In this document: piece after piece, positions 35,053 through 43,597 of the stretch
Layout of the letters: each line of letters opens with the position of its first letter
Position numbering within the stretch: position 1 is the first letter of the stretch
Assembly: GCA_018818595.1 (NCBI GenBank)
Contig: JAHIRM010000003.1
Span: 36,242 to 100,241 of the forward strand
Direction of reading: 5' to 3'
Source: Bacillota bacterium
GTDB lineage: Bacteria > Bacillota_I > Bacilli_A > Izemoplasmatales > Hujiaoplasmataceae
Length of the DNA: 64,000 bases
The notes under the pieces: model-generated
Told to the model about the DNA's origin: nothing
What the model saw: only the letters and a program-made list of their open reading frames with translations
Database searches by the model: none
Position numbers and translations under genes: made by a program

Positions 35053-35574
35053 ATGAAACTTCTTTTTACTTCGAAAAGACAAACAGATTTAGATTTGTCT
35101 TTGTCTACGTTATACCGAAAAGCTTATCGAGCAATTATTTATCAAAACAAGAAATTATTGATGATAAAAAGTCAAAAATTTGGAGAAGTTAAATTTCCTG
35201 GCGGAGGAAAAAATAAAGGCGAAAAAGCGTTTGATGTTTTAAAAAGAGAAGTATTAGAAGAAACGGGATGCTTGATAAAAACTAAAATAACTCCCTTTGG
35301 GGAAACATTAGAATATGCAAAAGATTATGAGAATGTTTTTGATTTATTTAAACAAAAATCTCTTTATTACATTTGTAAAATTCATAATAAACGTTTTTCG
35401 TTAGCTCTTTCAGACTATGAAGTAGAATATGGATATGAACCAATTTGGATTTCAATAGAAGAAGCTATTGAAATAAATATGAATGTATTATCTAATGATT
35501 ATATTCCTTGGAAAGAAAGAGAAACACTCGTGTTAGAAATGCTTTTAGAAATGAGGGATTTGATTGAGAATTAA
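35053..35574 (+). CDS. Nudix hydrolase
   Basis: 173 residues. The Nudix box runs from GGGKNKGEKAF to REVLEETGC and fits Gx5Ex7REUxEExGU completely. The substrate is probably a nucleoside diphosphate derivative and cannot be narrowed. The ATG follows the ltaE stop directly, and the 3' end overlaps the pseudouridine synthase by 11 bases. Confidence 0.85.
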   Translation: MKLLFTSKRQTDLDLSLSTLYRKAYRAIIYQNKKLLMIKSQKFGEVKFPGGGKNKGEKAFDVLKREVLEETGCLIKTKITPFGETLEYAKDYENVFDLFKQKSLYYICKIHNKRFSLALSDYEVEYGYEPIWISIEEAIEINMNVLSNDYIPWKERETLVLEMLLEMRDLIEN

Positions 35575-36277
35575 TGTGTTTATCAGTTCAAAAGGATATT
35601 GTTCAAGAAGACAGGCAGATAGATTAATCCTTAATGGGAAAGTGTTTATCAATGGCATACAAGCAGACATTGGGCAAGATGCAACCGAAAACGATGAAGT
35701 GATAGTAAATGGTGAATTGATTAGCAAAAAGCTAGATTATATCTACCTGGCTTTTCATAAGCCCAAAGGGATTGTATCGACTACCGATGAAACAAAAAAA
35801 GGCAATATAATTTCTTATCTAAATTATCCAGAACGTATTTTTCCAATTGGAAGATTGGACAAAGACAGTTCTGGATTAATCTTGTTGACAAATGATGGTC
35901 AAATTGTAAATCCAATTTTAAGAAGCGAATTTAATCACGAAAAAGAATACATCGTTTTTTTAGACAAAGAAATTAATTCTAATTTTTTAAGTGCGATGGA
36001 AAAGGGTGTAACCATTTATAACCCTGTTAAAAATGAGTATACACTAACAAAACCAACAGTTATCAAACAATTATCAGTAGATTCCTTTTCAATTGTATTA
36101 ACTCAAGGGCTAAATTTACAAATTCGCAGAATGGTAAAATCGCTTGGGTATCAAGTTCGGTCTTTGCATCGAATTCGGATAATGAATATCTTGCTTGAAA
36201 ACTTAGATGTAGGTAAATTCAGGCCACTTTCTTTCAAAGAAATTGAAGAGTTAAAAAACCTAATTCATATAGAATAA
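35564..36277 (+). CDS. RsuA/RluF-type pseudouridine synthase
   Basis: 237 residues. An N-terminal S4 RNA-binding domain (MRINVFISSKGYCSRRQADR) precedes the catalytic domain with GRLDKDSSGLILLTNDG (Asp D99) and LNLQIRRMVKSLGY. The S4 part and length match RluF (23S rRNA U2604 type) best. TTG start, with GAGGGA a few bases upstream, inside the end of the Nudix gene. Confidence 0.85.
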   Translation: MRINVFISSKGYCSRRQADRLILNGKVFINGIQADIGQDATENDEVIVNGELISKKLDYIYLAFHKPKGIVSTTDETKKGNIISYLNYPERIFPIGRLDKDSSGLILLTNDGQIVNPILRSEFNHEKEYIVFLDKEINSNFLSAMEKGVTIYNPVKNEYTLTKPTVIKQLSVDSFSIVLTQGLNLQIRRMVKSLGYQVRSLHRIRIMNILLENLDVGKFRPLSFKEIEELKNLIHIE

Positions 36278-36302
36278 CATGCCAAATTCTTTAAAGAAAC
36301 AG

Positions 36303-36331
36303 TTTGGATATCTTATAAATTATGATATAAT
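36303..36331 (+). promoter_or_regulatory. Promoter of the rnf operon
   Basis: TTTGGA (36303-36308), 17-base spacer, TATAAT (36326-36331) with TG one base upstream (extended -10). The AAGGAGG and ATG of rnfC follow at 36367-36386. Confidence 0.7.
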
Positions 36332-36383
36332 ATCACATGGTATTTAATGACAAAGAATTTGTTTATAAGGAGGATTTTTTAGA

Positions 36384-37685
36384 ATGATTTTACAAAAAGC
36401 CAAAGGTATAAAAATCAAAGGATTTAAATCAATGTCCAAAACATTACCTTTGAAAGAATACTTAAATCCTCAATTTGTCTATATCCATTTACTTCAACAA
36501 CAATCGCCTTTAAAACGAATTGTTGAAGTCGGTGAACAAGTAAAGATAGGACAGGTTGTAGCGTTAAGAGAAGGCTTTGGTTCAATGCCAATTCACGCAT
36601 CCATTAGCGGAAAAGTAACAGCAATTAAAAAAGTGTGGCATTCATCAGGGAAAATGGTTGATGCAATTGAAATTGAAAATGATCATTTAAATTTAGTGGA
36701 TGAGTCCATCCAACCTGAAATAAATGTTCAGATTCTTTTACGTGAAGAATTAGTTACAAAGATGAAAAACGCAGGACTTTCTGGGCTTGGTGGTGCAGGA
36801 TTTCCAACTTATGTTAAATATCAAACAAAATGTATCATCGATATGGTTATTATTAATGCGGTCGAATGTGAGCCTTATTTAACCTGTGATTATATGATGA
36901 TTTCAGCTTACCCTGAAAAACTCATCAAAGGATTAAGCTATTTGATGAGAGCGTCAGGAAGTCTTAAAGGTGTCATTGCATTTAAAAATTATAACGTACA
37001 TTTAAAAGAAGTTTTAACTCCTTTACTTTCAAAATACCCAGGAATTACTTTGTTTGAAGTAAAAGATGTTTATCCTGCTGGTTGGGAAAAATATGTAGTT
37101 GAAAAAGTAACGAAAAAAACTTACAGTAAATTACCTTCAGAAGCGGGAGTTATTGTTGATAACTCTGCAACGGCAATGGTTTTTGCAGATGTTGTTGAAA
37201 ATAACATTCCTTTGATTTCTCGAGTGATTACTATTACAGGAGAAGGCATCAAAAACCCTCAAAATTTCTACGTTCCAATCGGGACTAAAGTACAAGAATT
37301 GGTTGCATTAGCTGGAGGATACCAAGAAGGATTAGATCCAAAAAATGCTTGGTATATTGCTGGAGGACCTATGACGGGAAGGGCTATATTAATTGATGAT
37401 CTTATAGTTAATGACACCTTAGGATCCATCATTGTCAAACCACTGCCAAATCTTAAAGACCATCCAGAATGTTTGGGATGTGGCAAATGTGCTGACGTAT
37501 GCCCTGTTTATTTAACTCCTACTGAAATTCAAAGAGCTTTTGATCGAAAAGATATTGTCACAATCAATAAGTTAAATGCAAATAAATGTGTTGCTTGTGG
37601 GCTGTGTTCTTATGTTTGTCCTTCACATATCGAAATTTCAGATTACGTAGGTAAAGCGAAAGAATTATTAAGGAAGGGAGCGTAA
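36384..37685 (+). CDS. rnfC: Rnf complex subunit C
   Basis: 433-residue membrane-associated subunit with NADH/FMN and two [4Fe-4S] clusters. The N-terminal barrel-sandwich part (residues 1-120) is followed by the SLBB/FMN region AGLSGLGGAGFPTYVKYQ and ECEPYLTCDY. The C-terminal cluster ligands are CLGCGKCADVCP and CVACGLCSYVCP. Rnf couples ferredoxin oxidation by NAD+ to Na+ or H+ export. It is the first gene of a seven-gene operon. Confidence 0.95.
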   Translation: MILQKAKGIKIKGFKSMSKTLPLKEYLNPQFVYIHLLQQQSPLKRIVEVGEQVKIGQVVALREGFGSMPIHASISGKVTAIKKVWHSSGKMVDAIEIENDHLNLVDESIQPEINVQILLREELVTKMKNAGLSGLGGAGFPTYVKYQTKCIIDMVIINAVECEPYLTCDYMMISAYPEKLIKGLSYLMRASGSLKGVIAFKNYNVHLKEVLTPLLSKYPGITLFEVKDVYPAGWEKYVVEKVTKKTYSKLPSEAGVIVDNSATAMVFADVVENNIPLISRVITITGEGIKNPQNFYVPIGTKVQELVALAGGYQEGLDPKNAWYIAGGPMTGRAILIDDLIVNDTLGSIIVKPLPNLKDHPECLGCGKCADVCPVYLTPTEIQRAFDRKDIVTINKLNANKCVACGLCSYVCPSHIEISDYVGKAKELLRKGA

Positions 37686-37688
37686 ATT

Positions 37689-38873
37689 ATGGCAAGATTT
37701 GCAAATGGAAAAGCTCCATTTTTAAGAATATCAGACGAAAAAAACAAAGGCACAGGAATTATCATGCGAGATTTCTTGATTGCTTTGGTTCCTGTTATTT
37801 TGTTTTCATGGTATAAAAACGGAATCTTAGTATATATCGATGGAAATTGTTCTATCTTTGAAATGTTCTATCCTTTAGTGTTTATCCTTCTTGGAGGATT
37901 TATATCTTTGTTAATGGAAGGGTTGTTCTTCTACATTACAGACAAAGAAATAAAAAGCATTAAAAGCATCATGAAAAAAGCACAATCTTCTTTCTCGCTA
38001 ATACCTGGATTATTGCTTGCATTGATTTTACCAATCTACACTCCAATATGGGTTTTAATGTTTGGGTGTTTTATGGGAACCATCGTAGGTAAAATGCTTT
38101 TTGGAGGATTTGGACATAACATCTTCAATCCAGCATTAATTGGATATATTGCAATTGCGTTTACATTAAGTGGAGTCATTAATGCAGCAGGAGGAGTATT
38201 TAACCCATCTGAATTTATGATTGATTCTTATGCAGGAGTTACTCCATTAACGAGACTTTCAGGAAACGTAGTTTTTAGTTATGAGGCATTGGTTATGCCA
38301 TATGGCTCTTTATGGAATTTCTTTTTAGGCACCATTCCTGGAGCTATAGGGGAAACAAGCGCTCTTGTAATTTTGATTAGTTATCTTTGGCTTTCCATAA
38401 GAAAAGTTATTAAATGGAGTACACCACTGATCTTTATTGGAACTGTTTTTATTCTTTCTTGGATCATTGGAATTCTAATAGGGGATGCAGGCATTTGGTT
38501 CCCACTCTATAGTATCTTTAGTGGAGGAGTATTCTTTGGAGCCGTGTTTATGGCAACAGAGCCTGTCACATCACCTAAAAATCCATTAGGGAAAATTGTT
38601 TTCGCATTATTTTTAGGTGTGTTAACAGTTTTATTTCGATTTCTTGGAAACTTCCCAGAAGGAGTTGCGACGTCAATTGTTGTAATGAACATCTTTACAA
38701 TGCCAATTGATAACTTTACTGCTGTTATCCGTTCAACTGGATTTAAGAAATCCTCAATTATTAAAGGACTAATCTTAACTTCGCTTTTAGTAGTCATTAT
38801 TTTATATGCAGTTTTAAAAGCACAAACGTTATATCATCTTCCTGTTGTTTCAGTGTTTATGGGGGGATTTTAA
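37689..38873 (+). CDS. rnfD: Rnf complex subunit D
   Basis: 394-residue membrane subunit with about nine helices, homologous to NqrB. The flavinylation region is near SYAGVTPLTRL (the Thr in GxTPL-type context), and FGGFGHNIFNPALIG and ATEPVTSP are the typical loops. It carries a covalent FMN in characterised Rnf. Three bases separate it from rnfC. Confidence 0.93.
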   Translation: MARFANGKAPFLRISDEKNKGTGIIMRDFLIALVPVILFSWYKNGILVYIDGNCSIFEMFYPLVFILLGGFISLLMEGLFFYITDKEIKSIKSIMKKAQSSFSLIPGLLLALILPIYTPIWVLMFGCFMGTIVGKMLFGGFGHNIFNPALIGYIAIAFTLSGVINAAGGVFNPSEFMIDSYAGVTPLTRLSGNVVFSYEALVMPYGSLWNFFLGTIPGAIGETSALVILISYLWLSIRKVIKWSTPLIFIGTVFILSWIIGILIGDAGIWFPLYSIFSGGVFFGAVFMATEPVTSPKNPLGKIVFALFLGVLTVLFRFLGNFPEGVATSIVVMNIFTMPIDNFTAVIRSTGFKKSSIIKGLILTSLLVVIILYAVLKAQTLYHLPVVSVFMGGF

Positions 38874-38874
38874 T

Positions 38875-40026
38875 ATGAAAACATTCTTTGTTAAAAACGG
38901 AATATCCTTATTCTTTATTCTTATATTTGCCTTAATCTTTTCAGTGGGTGGCATCTATTCTAATTACATGTCAACTCAATATGAATTACGAGCTGAAGAA
39001 TTAGTTTTGAAGAAAACATATATAGATATGATTGACGAATCCACTGATATTGTACCTTTTGAAACGACAGGGATTGAAAAAAGTTATTTGACTCCTTCTT
39101 TAGAAGAAACATTTTCCCCAAGTTTAGATGAAAGTTATTTAGTGTTTAAAGAGGATTCACAAATAGGAGTGATTTATGTTGTTTCGTCCTATGGAAAATA
39201 TGCAAATCTTCAAATAGCTTACGCAATTCTTTTTGAAACAGATAGTTGTGTAGGAGTGAAAGTGATTGAAAACGAAGAAACTCCTACCTATTTTGATGCA
39301 ATAGATGATACCTTTTATAATCAATTTGATGAAATTGATTTGAATTCCAATATGGTCATCGATGCTGTTGCAGGATCTACTTACTCAAGCAAAGGATTTG
39401 AAATTGGCCTTCTTTTTGCAAGAGAGCAATATGCATTTGATTTTGATTTTAGCGTTCCCTCTAATTCAGTACTTCTTAATAGTTTAACTTACAATTTTGA
39501 TCCATTAACGTTTGCAGAAAAGCCATATATTGCTAACGTTACTTATGGAGTAAATAACACCAATATCGAACTCTATTTATCAAGATCATTTGATTATGCT
39601 GGATTAGTAACTGGAGTTATAGAACCAATAGCTGAAGTAAAAGCTGAGATAAAATTGCTTGCATCTTCCAACCAAAGTATTTCGAATAGAGCTTACTTTG
39701 TAAGTTATGATGAATTATCAAGAACACTCATTATGAATACAATTGGATATAATCCATCTTCACCAATTCAAGCGACCATCGGTATAAACGGCACCTTTGA
39801 TGGAATTGAGAGTTTTGTTATTTCATCACACGAATCTTACAGTGAGAGTTCTGGTTACTCAGGATTACCCGTTCCACAAGTCGAAAATGATTTATTAAAT
39901 GAATATGTAACAAACGGAACTTTGATAATTGATGGAGTGGCAGGAGCGACTAGCTCTTCTAACGCTATGCAAAGACTAATTACACTATTGAATCTGTTTG
40001 TTGATTCATTGAACGGAGGAAATTAA
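38875..40026 (+). CDS. Extra Rnf-operon protein with two FMN-binding-type domains
   Basis: 383 residues: one N-terminal membrane helix (about 9-30), then a large extracytoplasmic part. Two flavinylation-like motifs are present: DAVAGSTYSS (about 163-172) and DGVAGATSSS (about 353-362). Both end in Ser rather than the Thr of standard RnfG. The first half (VGVKVIENEETPTYFDAIDD) is clearly RnfG-like; the second half is more diverged. The next gene encodes an RnfG of normal size, so this is an added subunit. The ATG at 38875 follows GGGGGG, and the start lies one base after the rnfD stop. Confidence 0.75.
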   Translation: MKTFFVKNGISLFFILIFALIFSVGGIYSNYMSTQYELRAEELVLKKTYIDMIDESTDIVPFETTGIEKSYLTPSLEETFSPSLDESYLVFKEDSQIGVIYVVSSYGKYANLQIAYAILFETDSCVGVKVIENEETPTYFDAIDDTFYNQFDEIDLNSNMVIDAVAGSTYSSKGFEIGLLFAREQYAFDFDFSVPSNSVLLNSLTYNFDPLTFAEKPYIANVTYGVNNTNIELYLSRSFDYAGLVTGVIEPIAEVKAEIKLLASSNQSISNRAYFVSYDELSRTLIMNTIGYNPSSPIQATIGINGTFDGIESFVISSHESYSESSGYSGLPVPQVENDLLNEYVTNGTLIIDGVAGATSSSNAMQRLITLLNLFVDSLNGGN

Positions 40027-40027
40027 A

Positions 40028-40558
40028 ATGAATAAAGGATTAGTTTCAGGGTTAGTCTTACTCACCTTAGGCTTAATTTGCGGCTTGTTATTGGCCTTTG
40101 TAAATTCATTTACTGCTCCAATTATTTTACAAAAAGAAAATGAAATTAAATATGCAGCCTTATCAGAATTTTATTCAGTAGAAGAATATAATTTAGAAGA
40201 AGTTACTTTATCTGATGATGCCATTGATAGCTTATTTTTAGTGACCAATAAAACATCTGGATTGCTTGAAGCTGTCATATACAGTGTTTCCAAAATTGGG
40301 TTTAATGATGATGTAAGGATGTTGATTGCTATTGACAGTAACTTAAACATTGTAGGATATAAAATAGTCTATCAAATTGAATCTCCAGGTTATGGAGCGG
40401 TAGCTCCAGAACATGATTTTAACGTAACAAACTCCTTAATTTCTGATTTATCAGGTTTTGATGCAATATCATCAGCCACCATAACAAGCGATGCGGTTCG
40501 AGGGTGCTTCGATGCGGTGGCAGATAGAGTATCTATCGATTTTGGAGGTGCAAACTAA
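40028..40558 (+). CDS. rnfG: Rnf complex subunit G
   Basis: 176 residues, one N-terminal membrane helix (LVLLTLGLICGLLLAFVNSF) and an extracytoplasmic FMN-binding domain. The flavin attachment motif is DAISSATITSDAV, with a Thr acceptor. ESPGYGAVAPEHDF is the usual upstream block. An ApbE-type flavin transferase would be required; none is in the window. It is one base from the previous gene, and the stop overlaps rnfE. Confidence 0.9.
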   Translation: MNKGLVSGLVLLTLGLICGLLLAFVNSFTAPIILQKENEIKYAALSEFYSVEEYNLEEVTLSDDAIDSLFLVTNKTSGLLEAVIYSVSKIGFNDDVRMLIAIDSNLNIVGYKIVYQIESPGYGAVAPEHDFNVTNSLISDLSGFDAISSATITSDAVRGCFDAVADRVSIDFGGAN

Positions 40559-41226
40559 TGACAAATAAAGAAAATTTCTTTAAAGGAATCTTAAAAGAAA
40601 ATCCTCTGTTTATCTCCGTGTTAGGAATGTGTCCTTCCCTGGCAATTACGACATCTTTAGAAAATGCAATTGGAATGGGAATTGCTGTCTTCTTTGTTTT
40701 GGTCCTCTCCAATTTTATCGTATCATCCATCATGAGTAATAAAAAATTAAGAGATTTAGTAAAACCAGTTCGAATTCCGGTATACATCGTAATTATTGCT
40801 TCACTTGTTACCATTGTAGAAATGATTATGCATGCGTATTTACTAAGTTTGTATCAAAGCTTAGGAGTGTTTATTCCCTTAATCGTTGTAAACTGTATTA
40901 TTTTAGGACGAGCTGAAGCATTTGCATCAGACAATAAACCCGTCGCATCGGCGATTGATGGTATGGGAATGGCAGTAGGATATACTTTAGCATTAATGGT
41001 AATTAGTTTAGTGCGTGAAATTTTAGGAAAAGGAACTATCACTGTTTGGGGAAGCTTAAGCGTTGATTTAAACTTTGTCTTTGATTTCTTGAGAATTCAA
41101 CCTCTTGATATGTTTACAAAACCTGTAGGAGCTTTCTTATCGTTTGGATTTATCTTAGCGGTCATTGTCGCCATTACCAATAGAAAAGCAAGTAAACAAG
41201 CAGAAGGGGGACAAAATAATGGGTAA
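40558..41226 (+). CDS. rnfE: Rnf complex subunit E
   Basis: 222-residue membrane protein with six helices, homologous to NqrD. LGMCPSLAITTSLENAIGMG and CIILGRAEAFASDNKP contain the paired conserved Cys/Asn residues near the membrane [2Fe-2S] site shared with RnfA. The start overlaps the rnfG stop and the end overlaps rnfA by 8 bases. Confidence 0.93.
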   Translation: MTNKENFFKGILKENPLFISVLGMCPSLAITTSLENAIGMGIAVFFVLVLSNFIVSSIMSNKKLRDLVKPVRIPVYIVIIASLVTIVEMIMHAYLLSLYQSLGVFIPLIVVNCIILGRAEAFASDNKPVASAIDGMGMAVGYTLALMVISLVREILGKGTITVWGSLSVDLNFVFDFLRIQPLDMFTKPVGAFLSFGFILAVIVAITNRKASKQAEGGQNNG

Positions 41227-41794
41227 TTTAATTTCGTTAGCCTTTGCAGCTTTTATTGTCGAAAACATCATTTTGACACAATTTTTAGGAATTTGTCCTT
41301 TCCTTGGCGTATCAAGAAAAAGAAGTTCGGCATTAGGAATGGGTATTGCAGTGGTATTTGTTATTATTATTTCTAGTACCGTCACTTGGCTATTATATCA
41401 ATATGTTCTTGCGGTGTTACACATTGAATATATGAGAACAATCGTCTTTATTTTAGTAATAGCAGCACTTGTTCAAATGGTAGAAATTTTTCTTAAAAAA
41501 GTATCCCCTGCACTTTACAAAGGGTTAGGAATATTTTTGCCTTTGATTACCACTAATTGTGCCGTACTTGGAGTAGCAATTATCAATATCAATGAAGGTT
41601 ATAATTTTATAGAAATGCTTGTTTATTCAACTTTTATATCACTTGGGTTCTTATTTGTAATGTATATTTTCTCGATGATTAGAGAAAAATTAGATTTTTC
41701 TCCAGTGCCTAAAGCGTTTAAAGGTACTCCAATTGCTTTAATAGTTGCGGCGATTCTTGCTATGATTTTTGCTCGATTTGGAGGGATAATTTAA
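41219..41794 (+). CDS. rnfA: Rnf complex subunit A
   Basis: 191-residue membrane protein, homologous to NqrE. QFLGICPFLGVSRKRSSALGMG and TTNCAVLGVAI hold the conserved cysteines of the RnfA/RnfE iron site. The ATG at 41219 gives the standard N-terminus MGNLISLAFAAFIVENIILT and follows GGGG-rich sequence inside rnfE. Confidence 0.94.
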   Translation: MGNLISLAFAAFIVENIILTQFLGICPFLGVSRKRSSALGMGIAVVFVIIISSTVTWLLYQYVLAVLHIEYMRTIVFILVIAALVQMVEIFLKKVSPALYKGLGIFLPLITTNCAVLGVAIININEGYNFIEMLVYSTFISLGFLFVMYIFSMIREKLDFSPVPKAFKGTPIALIVAAILAMIFARFGGII

Positions 41795-42082
41795 ATGGAT
41801 ATTATTGTACCGGCATTAGTGCTTGCTGGACTTGGATTTATACTAGGATTTTTAATTAATCTTGTAGGAAAATATTTTTACGTTGAAGAGGATACTAGAA
41901 TTGAAAAAGTTGTTGAAAAACTGCCTAAATACAATTGTGGGTCTTGTGGGTATCCTGGATGTAAAGAATTGGCAATTGCCTTACTAGCGAAAGAAGCAAA
42001 AACAAGTTTATGTAAACCAATGAAAAAAGAAGATGAACTTGTGTTGCAACAATATTTAAACGAGTTGCTATCAAGTAATTAA
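41795..42082 (+). CDS. rnfB: Short RnfB without ferredoxin domain
   Basis: 95 residues. One N-terminal membrane helix (VLAGLGFILGFLINLVG) and one four-cysteine cluster domain (C48, C51, C56, C73; NCGSCGYPGCKEL) match the N-terminal part of RnfB. Standard RnfB continues with a domain holding two or more ferredoxin-type [4Fe-4S] clusters; here the frame stops after EELLSSN-like residues and a terminator begins 15 bases later. No CxxCxxCxxxCP motif is seen downstream in any frame before the next gene. The truncation therefore looks native rather than a recent frameshift. Confidence 0.85.
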   Translation: MDIIVPALVLAGLGFILGFLINLVGKYFYVEEDTRIEKVVEKLPKYNCGSCGYPGCKELAIALLAKEAKTSLCKPMKKEDELVLQQYLNELLSSN

Positions 42083-42096
42083 TTTTAAGAATGATG

Positions 42097-42126
42097 AAAA
42101 GCCGTCATGAAAGACAGCTTTTTTCT
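42097..42126 (+). terminator. Intrinsic terminator of the rnf operon
   Basis: AAAAGC-C-GTC (42097-42106) pairs with GAC-A-GCTTTT (42113-42122) with one internal mismatch, then T residues. Confidence 0.8.
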
Positions 42127-42177
42127 TTCCATATAGGCTTCTTTTTGTTATAATGGATTAGAATTGAGGTGGATACT

Positions 42178-42690
42178 ATGAAACCAGAACCATTATTCAT
42201 TGTGATATTTTGCTTTGCTCTTATATTAATCATTTTGTATTTGGTTACAGTTCAAATCAAAAAGAAAGACAAACAAAAAATTGAGAATAAGATTAAAGAA
42301 ACAATTTCTGAGGCTAACATAGCTTATAGTAAAAAACCTATTCAAATGCAAGTTGAAACAGAGAAAAATATCTTTTTGATTAAAATTGTAAATTTTAATT
42401 TTCGACATGAATTAATTTTGACGAACAAAACCTATTGGTGTATCAATTCCACTCCTAAAAACTGGAAAAGATCTGAAGTGCCTAATTTAATTAAAGGGTC
42501 AAAAGATTTTTTAGATTTCCAAATCAATTCCACAAAAAAAGTTATAAAAGTTGTTTTATTATATCCTGATTGCTATAACATTACTTGGCACATTAATGAG
42601 TCTGACGTTGAAGTGGTAACTTACCAAAAAGCTATTTTTGGGATATTTTTTGTAAGATTTAATGATTTGAGCCTTTTTTTGCGAAAGTAA
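42178..42690 (+). CDS. Single-pass membrane protein of unknown function
   Basis: 170 residues. One N-terminal helix (PLFIVIFCFALILIILYLVTV), a charged linker (KKKDKQKIENKIKE) and a C-terminal domain of about 110 residues, probably cytoplasmic, rich in beta strands with NKTYWCINSTPKNWKRSE. I do not recognise the family; the C-terminal part could be a nuclease-like or PH-like fold, but no catalytic motif stands out. The ATG at 42178 follows GAGGTGG, and TGTTATAAT at 42146-42154 is its promoter element. It lies between the rnf terminator and tRNA-Lys. Confidence 0.65.
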   Translation: MKPEPLFIVIFCFALILIILYLVTVQIKKKDKQKIENKIKETISEANIAYSKKPIQMQVETEKNIFLIKIVNFNFRHELILTNKTYWCINSTPKNWKRSEVPNLIKGSKDFLDFQINSTKKVIKVVLLYPDCYNITWHINESDVEVVTYQKAIFGIFFVRFNDLSLFLRK

Positions 42691-42700
42691 TAAAAAAAGG

Positions 42701-42729
42701 TTTACAAATGGATCATTATACTTTACTAT
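42701..42729 (+). promoter_or_regulatory. Promoter of tRNA-Lys
   Basis: TTTACA (42701-42706), 17-base spacer, TACTAT (42724-42729), 12 bases before the tRNA 5' end. Confidence 0.6.
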
Positions 42730-42740
42730 ATTATATGCAT

Positions 42741-42816
42741 GCGCTATTAGCTCAGTTGGTAGAGCAAATGACTCTTAATCATTGGGTCCCCGGTTCGAGT
42801 CCGTGATGGCGCACCA
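42741..42816 (+). tRNA. tRNA-Lys (anticodon CUU)
   Basis: Complete cloverleaf with encoded CCA. The acceptor stem is GCGCTAT with ATGGCGC (one T-G pair), the D stem GCTC/GAGC, the anticodon stem AATGA/TCATT with loop CTCTTAA (anticodon CTT), and the T arm CCCGG-TTCGAGT-CCGTG. The T stem has one C-T mismatch at its second pair. It has its own promoter and a terminator just after it. The 3' half is repeated at 44835 and, diverged, at 49282, so this gene looks like an integration target. Confidence 0.95.
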
Positions 42817-42914
42817 AATAACAATAAACGACTAAATATTAGTCGTTTTTTCTTTATCTATTTTATAAAATAAAAATATATGATATGATTTATATGAAAA
42901 AAATTTATTATTGT
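42811..42914 (+). repeat. Direct repeat copy A (tRNA-Lys 3' end and flank)
   Basis: From GCACCA of the tRNA through its terminator to TTATTATTGT. It is nearly identical to 48257-48361: only a C/T change in the terminator stem and a small A-tract change near the end. The pair encloses the Fic and BspA genes. Confidence 0.85.
42826..42852 (+). terminator. Intrinsic terminator of tRNA-Lys
   Basis: AAACGACTAA (42826-42835), loop ATA, TTAGTCGTTT (42839-42848), then T residues. The stem is conserved in the repeat copy at 48257, with one G-T pair. Confidence 0.88.
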
Positions 42915-42978
42915 ACACTATTTAAAGCACTAAATCCAGAATTATAATTTTATATTCAAAATAAATTGGAGATCACCT

Positions 42979-43458
42979 ATGAAAAAGAAATTTATCATAT
43001 CAATACTGTATGCTATTATCATTTCAATATCTTACATTTCCATATTTATATTTTTAAGAGATAGACTTGATAATACTCAAAAATACTATCTTTCATTAAT
43101 CTATGTTTTCTTGTTATTTATTTTGCCAACAATATTTGAAATTTATTTTTTTATAAAAACCAAACAATTTTATAGTATTTACTTTATTGTGACTCTAATA
43201 GGATGTTTAGGGTTTTATTTTGCGAGTGCTTTGTATTGGAATAACTATACCAACTCATTACGTTTTTATCATGGATATTCTTTTATTAATATAATTTTGT
43301 TCTTTGTCATAACTCCTTTATATGTATTGCTATTAAATTTGATATATAAAAGAGCTCCTAAAAATATACACATGGCGCTTATTGTTCTTTTAGATATTTT
43401 ATGGCTTCTAATAATCTATATATTATTATTTTTGTCAATATTTCAAAGTCCTGCATAA
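42979..43458 (+). CDS. Small polytopic membrane protein (159 aa)
   Basis: No family recognised. Four or more hydrophobic helices: FIISILYAIIISISYISIFIF, YLSLIYVFLLFILPTIF, YFIVTLIGCLGFYFASAL and a long C-terminal pair. Almost no soluble part. A TTGGAG ribosome site precedes the ATG, and TATAAT at 42943-42948 with TTTAAA 16 bases upstream is the likely promoter. It is the first cargo gene after the tRNA-Lys integration site, so it is probably accessory; a link to the Fic gene downstream is possible but not shown, since that gene has its own promoter. Confidence 0.6.
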   Translation: MKKKFIISILYAIIISISYISIFIFLRDRLDNTQKYYLSLIYVFLLFILPTIFEIYFFIKTKQFYSIYFIVTLIGCLGFYFASALYWNNYTNSLRFYHGYSFINIILFFVITPLYVLLLNLIYKRAPKNIHMALIVLLDILWLLIIYILLFLSIFQSPA

Positions 43459-43497
43459 AACGACTTTAAAATCTATCTCACTTTGATTTCTATTTCT

Positions 43498-43582
43498 ATT
43501 GCATAACAATTTATCCAATTGCATAATAATTTTGTTAAAATATGCAGTTGAAGTTGACGAATATGCAATTGAATGATAAAAT
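43498..43582 (+). promoter_or_regulatory. Fic promoter with four phased TTGCATA-type boxes
   Basis: TTGACG (43554-43559), 17-base spacer and TAAAAT (43577-43582) with TG upstream form a good promoter. GCATA occurs at 43501 and 43521, and its complement TATGC at 43541 and 43562: four sites spaced 20-21 bases, two in each orientation. The fourth lies inside the spacer between -35 and -10, so protein binding there should block RNA polymerase. The Fic protein itself ends in a winged helix and is a candidate for the binding protein. Confidence 0.7.
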
Positions 43583-43597
43583 ATAGATGGTGATAAA

